Position numbers and translations under genes: made by a program. Positions 5,483 through 7,106 of a stretch of 7,106 nucleotides of DNA are shown here, one piece after another. Numbering within the stretch: position 1 is the stretch's first letter; the number at the start of each line of letters is the position of its first letter. This DNA is from JBEGTT01 sp041179245 (GTDB lineage: Bacteria > Pseudomonadota > Gammaproteobacteria > Burkholderiales > Rhodocyclaceae): positions 1-7,106 of the forward strand of contig JBEGTT010000232.1 in assembly GCA_041179245.1 (NCBI GenBank). Reading direction: 5' to 3'. Under the pieces are notes generated by a model. That model saw only the letters and a program-made list of their open reading frames with translations. It was not told the DNA's origin and did not search any database.

Positions 5483-6037
5483 ATTGCTGAACTGAAAAAG
5501 AATGCTGATGCCAAGATGGTTAAGACGATCGAGGCTCTAAAAAATGACCTGATGAAAATCCGTACAGGCAGAGCTCATGTTGGCTTGTTGGATCATGTCA
5601 TGGTGGATTACTACGGCTCGATGGTGCCGGTGAATCAGGTCGGAAATGTGACCGTGATTGATGCGCGTACGCTGGGTGTGCAAGCGTGGGAAAAACCGAT
5701 GATTGGCAAGATCGAAAAAGCGATTCGAGATTGTGATCTGGGCCTGAATCCAGCTGCTCAAGGTGACATTGTGCGTGTGCCAATGCCCGCCTTAACCGAA
5801 GAACGTCGGCGTGATCTGAACAAAGTGGTTAAAGGTGAAGGGGAAGATGCCAAGGTTGCGATTCGTAACTTGCGTCGCGATGCCAATACCCACCTTAAAG
5901 ATGCGTTGAAGAACAAGGAAATTGGCGAGGATGACGAGCGTCGTGCTCAGGACGATGTCCAAAAACTAACCGATAAATTTGTGGCTGAAGTCGACAAGAT
6001 GTTGGCCCAAAAAGAGAGTGAGCTAATGGCCGTCTAA
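5480..6037 (+). CDS. frr: Ribosome recycling factor
   Basis: RRF, with EF-G, splits the post-termination ribosome and frees mRNA and tRNA. The 185-residue length equals that of E. coli. The long three-helix bundle (domain I) is built from about residues 1-30 and 105-185, and the small beta domain II from about 31-104. Conserved stretches include KIRTGRAHVGLLD (26-38), VDYYGS, DARTL, EKAIRDCDLGLNP (79-91), the hinge RVPMPALTEERRRDL (99-113), and VAIRNLRRDAN (126-136) with the key Arg132. The DDVQKLTDKFV motif near the end is also present. The start is GTG, placed by a strong AAGGAG. The gene lies 33 bases after pyrH in the same operon. The lower efficiency of GTG may help set its level relative to neighbours. 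Confidence 0.98.
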   Translation: MIAELKKNADAKMVKTIEALKNDLMKIRTGRAHVGLLDHVMVDYYGSMVPVNQVGNVTVIDARTLGVQAWEKPMIGKIEKAIRDCDLGLNPAAQGDIVRVPMPALTEERRRDLNKVVKGEGEDAKVAIRNLRRDANTHLKDALKNKEIGEDDERRAQDDVQKLTDKFVAEVDKMLAQKESELMAV

Positions 6038-6067
6038 ACGCGCTCTGCGTTTGGCTATTAGCCTTTT
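6036..6067 (+). other. Two tandem hairpins in the frr-uppS gap, without a Shine-Dalgarno
   Basis: AAACGC (6036-6041) pairs with GCGTTT (6047-6052) around a 5-base loop; the first arm takes in the last two bases of the frr stop codon. GGCT (6053-6056) and AGCC (6060-6063) form a second 4-bp stem, followed by TTTT and then directly by the uppS ATG at 6068. No AGGAG-like sequence precedes this start. The small size makes strong termination unlikely; an effect on translation is possible. Confidence 0.45.
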
Positions 6068-6844
6068 ATGGCGTTTTTTTCAAAAAATCATAGCGCGTCA
6101 CCTGCGCCATCCCAGATTCCACGGCATATTGCCATCATCATGGATGGCAATGGCCGGTGGGCCAAAAAGCGATTCATGCCTCGTTTTGCCGGGCATGCCA
6201 AAGGTGTTGAAGCACTGAAAACGACTGTTTCACACTGCCTTGAACGGGGCGTTGAGTACCTTACCGTCTTTGCGTTTAGCTCTGAAAATTGGCAACGCCC
6301 ACCAGAAGAGGTGGGTTTGCTGATGCAGTTATTTACCAAGGTTTTGCAGCAGGAAGTCACGCGTCTGAATCAGCACGGGGTTCGTTTGCATGTGGTTGGC
6401 GACGTATCTCGTTTTGATAAAACCTTACAAAATCTGATCCTTCAGGCGGAAGCGGATACGGCTGGAAATACTCGCCTTCACTTAACTATTGCGGCTAATT
6501 ACGGTGGTCGGTGGGACATGTTGCAGGCGGCGCAGAAATTGTCAGAGACGGATGCAGCATGGACTGAAGAAGGTCTACGTCGGCACCTTTCGATGGCCTT
6601 TGCACCCGATCCTGACTTGTTTATTCGCACCGGTGGTGAGCAACGGGTGAGTAATTTTTTATTGTGGCAGTTGGCGTACAGCGAGTTGCACTTCACCGAT
6701 ACCTTATGGCCCGAGTTTGATGGCGCTGCGCTTGATGAAGCTATCGCGTCATTTGCCAACCGAGAACGCCGTTTTGGGCGAACTAGCGACCAAGTGCAGG
6801 GCGCGGGTGTTGGTGGTAGCAAGGGTGGTGAGAAAATATGCTGA
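6068..6844 (+). CDS. uppS: Undecaprenyl diphosphate synthase (cis-prenyltransferase)
   Basis: The enzyme adds eight isopentenyl units to farnesyl diphosphate in cis to make the C55 carrier for peptidoglycan and other envelope polysaccharides; it acts at the cytoplasmic membrane face. The protein has 258 residues. The motif HIAIIMDGNGRWA contains catalytic D26, with G27, N28, R30 and W31. H43 follows in FAGHAKG, then FAFSSENWQRP (68-78), NYGGRWD, and the C-terminal IPP and metal region DLFIRTGGEQRVSNFLLWQLAYSEL, with R187, R193, S195 and E206, then WPEF. After RRFGR a Gly-rich tail of about 20 residues looks dispensable. The ATG at 6068 is the only sensible start, because a TAG at 6059 closes the frame upstream. 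It lacks a Shine-Dalgarno, so coupling to frr is plausible. Confidence 0.97.
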   Translation: MAFFSKNHSASPAPSQIPRHIAIIMDGNGRWAKKRFMPRFAGHAKGVEALKTTVSHCLERGVEYLTVFAFSSENWQRPPEEVGLLMQLFTKVLQQEVTRLNQHGVRLHVVGDVSRFDKTLQNLILQAEADTAGNTRLHLTIAANYGGRWDMLQAAQKLSETDAAWTEEGLRRHLSMAFAPDPDLFIRTGGEQRVSNFLLWQLAYSELHFTDTLWPEFDGAALDEAIASFANRERRFGRTSDQVQGAGVGGSKGGEKIC

Positions 6845-7106
6845 AAGCTAGAGTTCTGACGGCAGTAGCGTTGCTGATGGTTTTACTGCCAGCCTTATTT
6901 CGTGCGCCACAGTGGCTGTGGGTTGCGGTAGGGCTGCTTGTGGTGGCAGTTGCGGCATGGGAGTGGGGGCGTTTGCTTAATGCGCCAGCGTCCCACCAAA
7001 AAGGATTCGCTGTTTTTTTTGTACTGCTTTGCCTTGTCCTTGGCTTGCTAGATCCGGCCAGTGTTGGGATGGGGGGTAGTCGCGATAATCCCTATGTCAC
7101 CTTACA
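6838..7106 (+). CDS. cdsA: Phosphatidate cytidylyltransferase (CDP-diacylglycerol synthase), N-terminal part
   Basis: This integral membrane enzyme makes CDP-diacylglycerol from phosphatidate and CTP, the precursor of phosphatidylethanolamine, phosphatidylglycerol and cardiolipin. Only the first 89 codons are present; the frame is still open at the window edge. The start MLKARVLTAVALL is typical of CdsA. Hydrophobic segments at about 5-21 and 27-42 are followed by WEWGRL (41-46), a conserved element of the family, and a third segment begins near 57. The catalytic C-terminal signature lies outside the window. The ATG overlaps the end of uppS by 7 bases (ATGCTGA), and GGTGAG (6827-6832) serves as its ribosome binding site, indicating translational coupling. 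The assignment rests on the N-terminus plus the conserved uppS-cdsA order. Confidence 0.93.
   Translation, partial: MLKARVLTAVALLMVLLPALFRAPQWLWVAVGLLVVAVAAWEWGRLLNAPASHQKGFAVFFVLLCLVLGLLDPASVGMGGSRDNPYVTL

Noticed and set aside
6029..6038. GCCGTCTAAA, close to the Neisseria DNA uptake sequence core GCCGTCTGAA
   Set aside because: It has one mismatch, is seen only once, and lies in the last codons of frr (Ala-Val-stop), so chance is the simpler explanation.

Overview
The window is an ordinary chromosomal housekeeping region of a betaproteobacterium. The evidence is the gene order rpsB-tsf-pyrH-frr-uppS-cdsA, protein sequences of clear proteobacterial type, an EF-Ts with a long alanine-rich C-terminal tail, and a class I-beta glutamine synthetase with the adenylylation tyrosine. 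Base composition looks close to balanced by eye, which might suggest a Neisseriales- or Nitrosomonadales-like lineage, but the genus cannot be fixed from the sequence alone. All genes are on the + strand, and I see no mobile element, tRNA, rRNA or CRISPR array.

Layout. Positions 1-254 hold the 3' end of a gene for a beta-rich, Ig-like protein. Four bases later comes a 264-residue membrane protein with an N-terminal zinc ribbon and coiled coil (259-1053). Positions 1054-1305 are the control region of glnA. It has a near-consensus sigma-54 promoter and, upstream of it, two inverted repeats of NtrC-site geometry whose centres are 31 bp apart. glnA (1306-2718) ends in an intrinsic terminator. Positions 2795-2979 carry two candidate sigma-70 promoters and an rpsB leader. 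In that leader an 8-bp inverted repeat runs into the Shine-Dalgarno sequence, as expected for S2 autoregulation. rpsB and tsf are separated by a large hairpin (3740-3783). They are followed by pyrH, frr (GTG start), uppS (no visible Shine-Dalgarno) and the first 89 codons of cdsA, which overlaps uppS by 7 bases.

How the genes work together. glnA is a nitrogen-regulated unit that assimilates ammonia. The operon downstream joins translation (S2, EF-Ts, ribosome recycling factor), pyrimidine nucleotide supply (UMP kinase) and envelope lipid synthesis (undecaprenyl diphosphate, then CDP-diacylglycerol). No clearly new system is visible. The parts most worth a second look are the uncharacterised Ig-like/zinc-ribbon gene pair and the RNA and DNA control elements between the genes.
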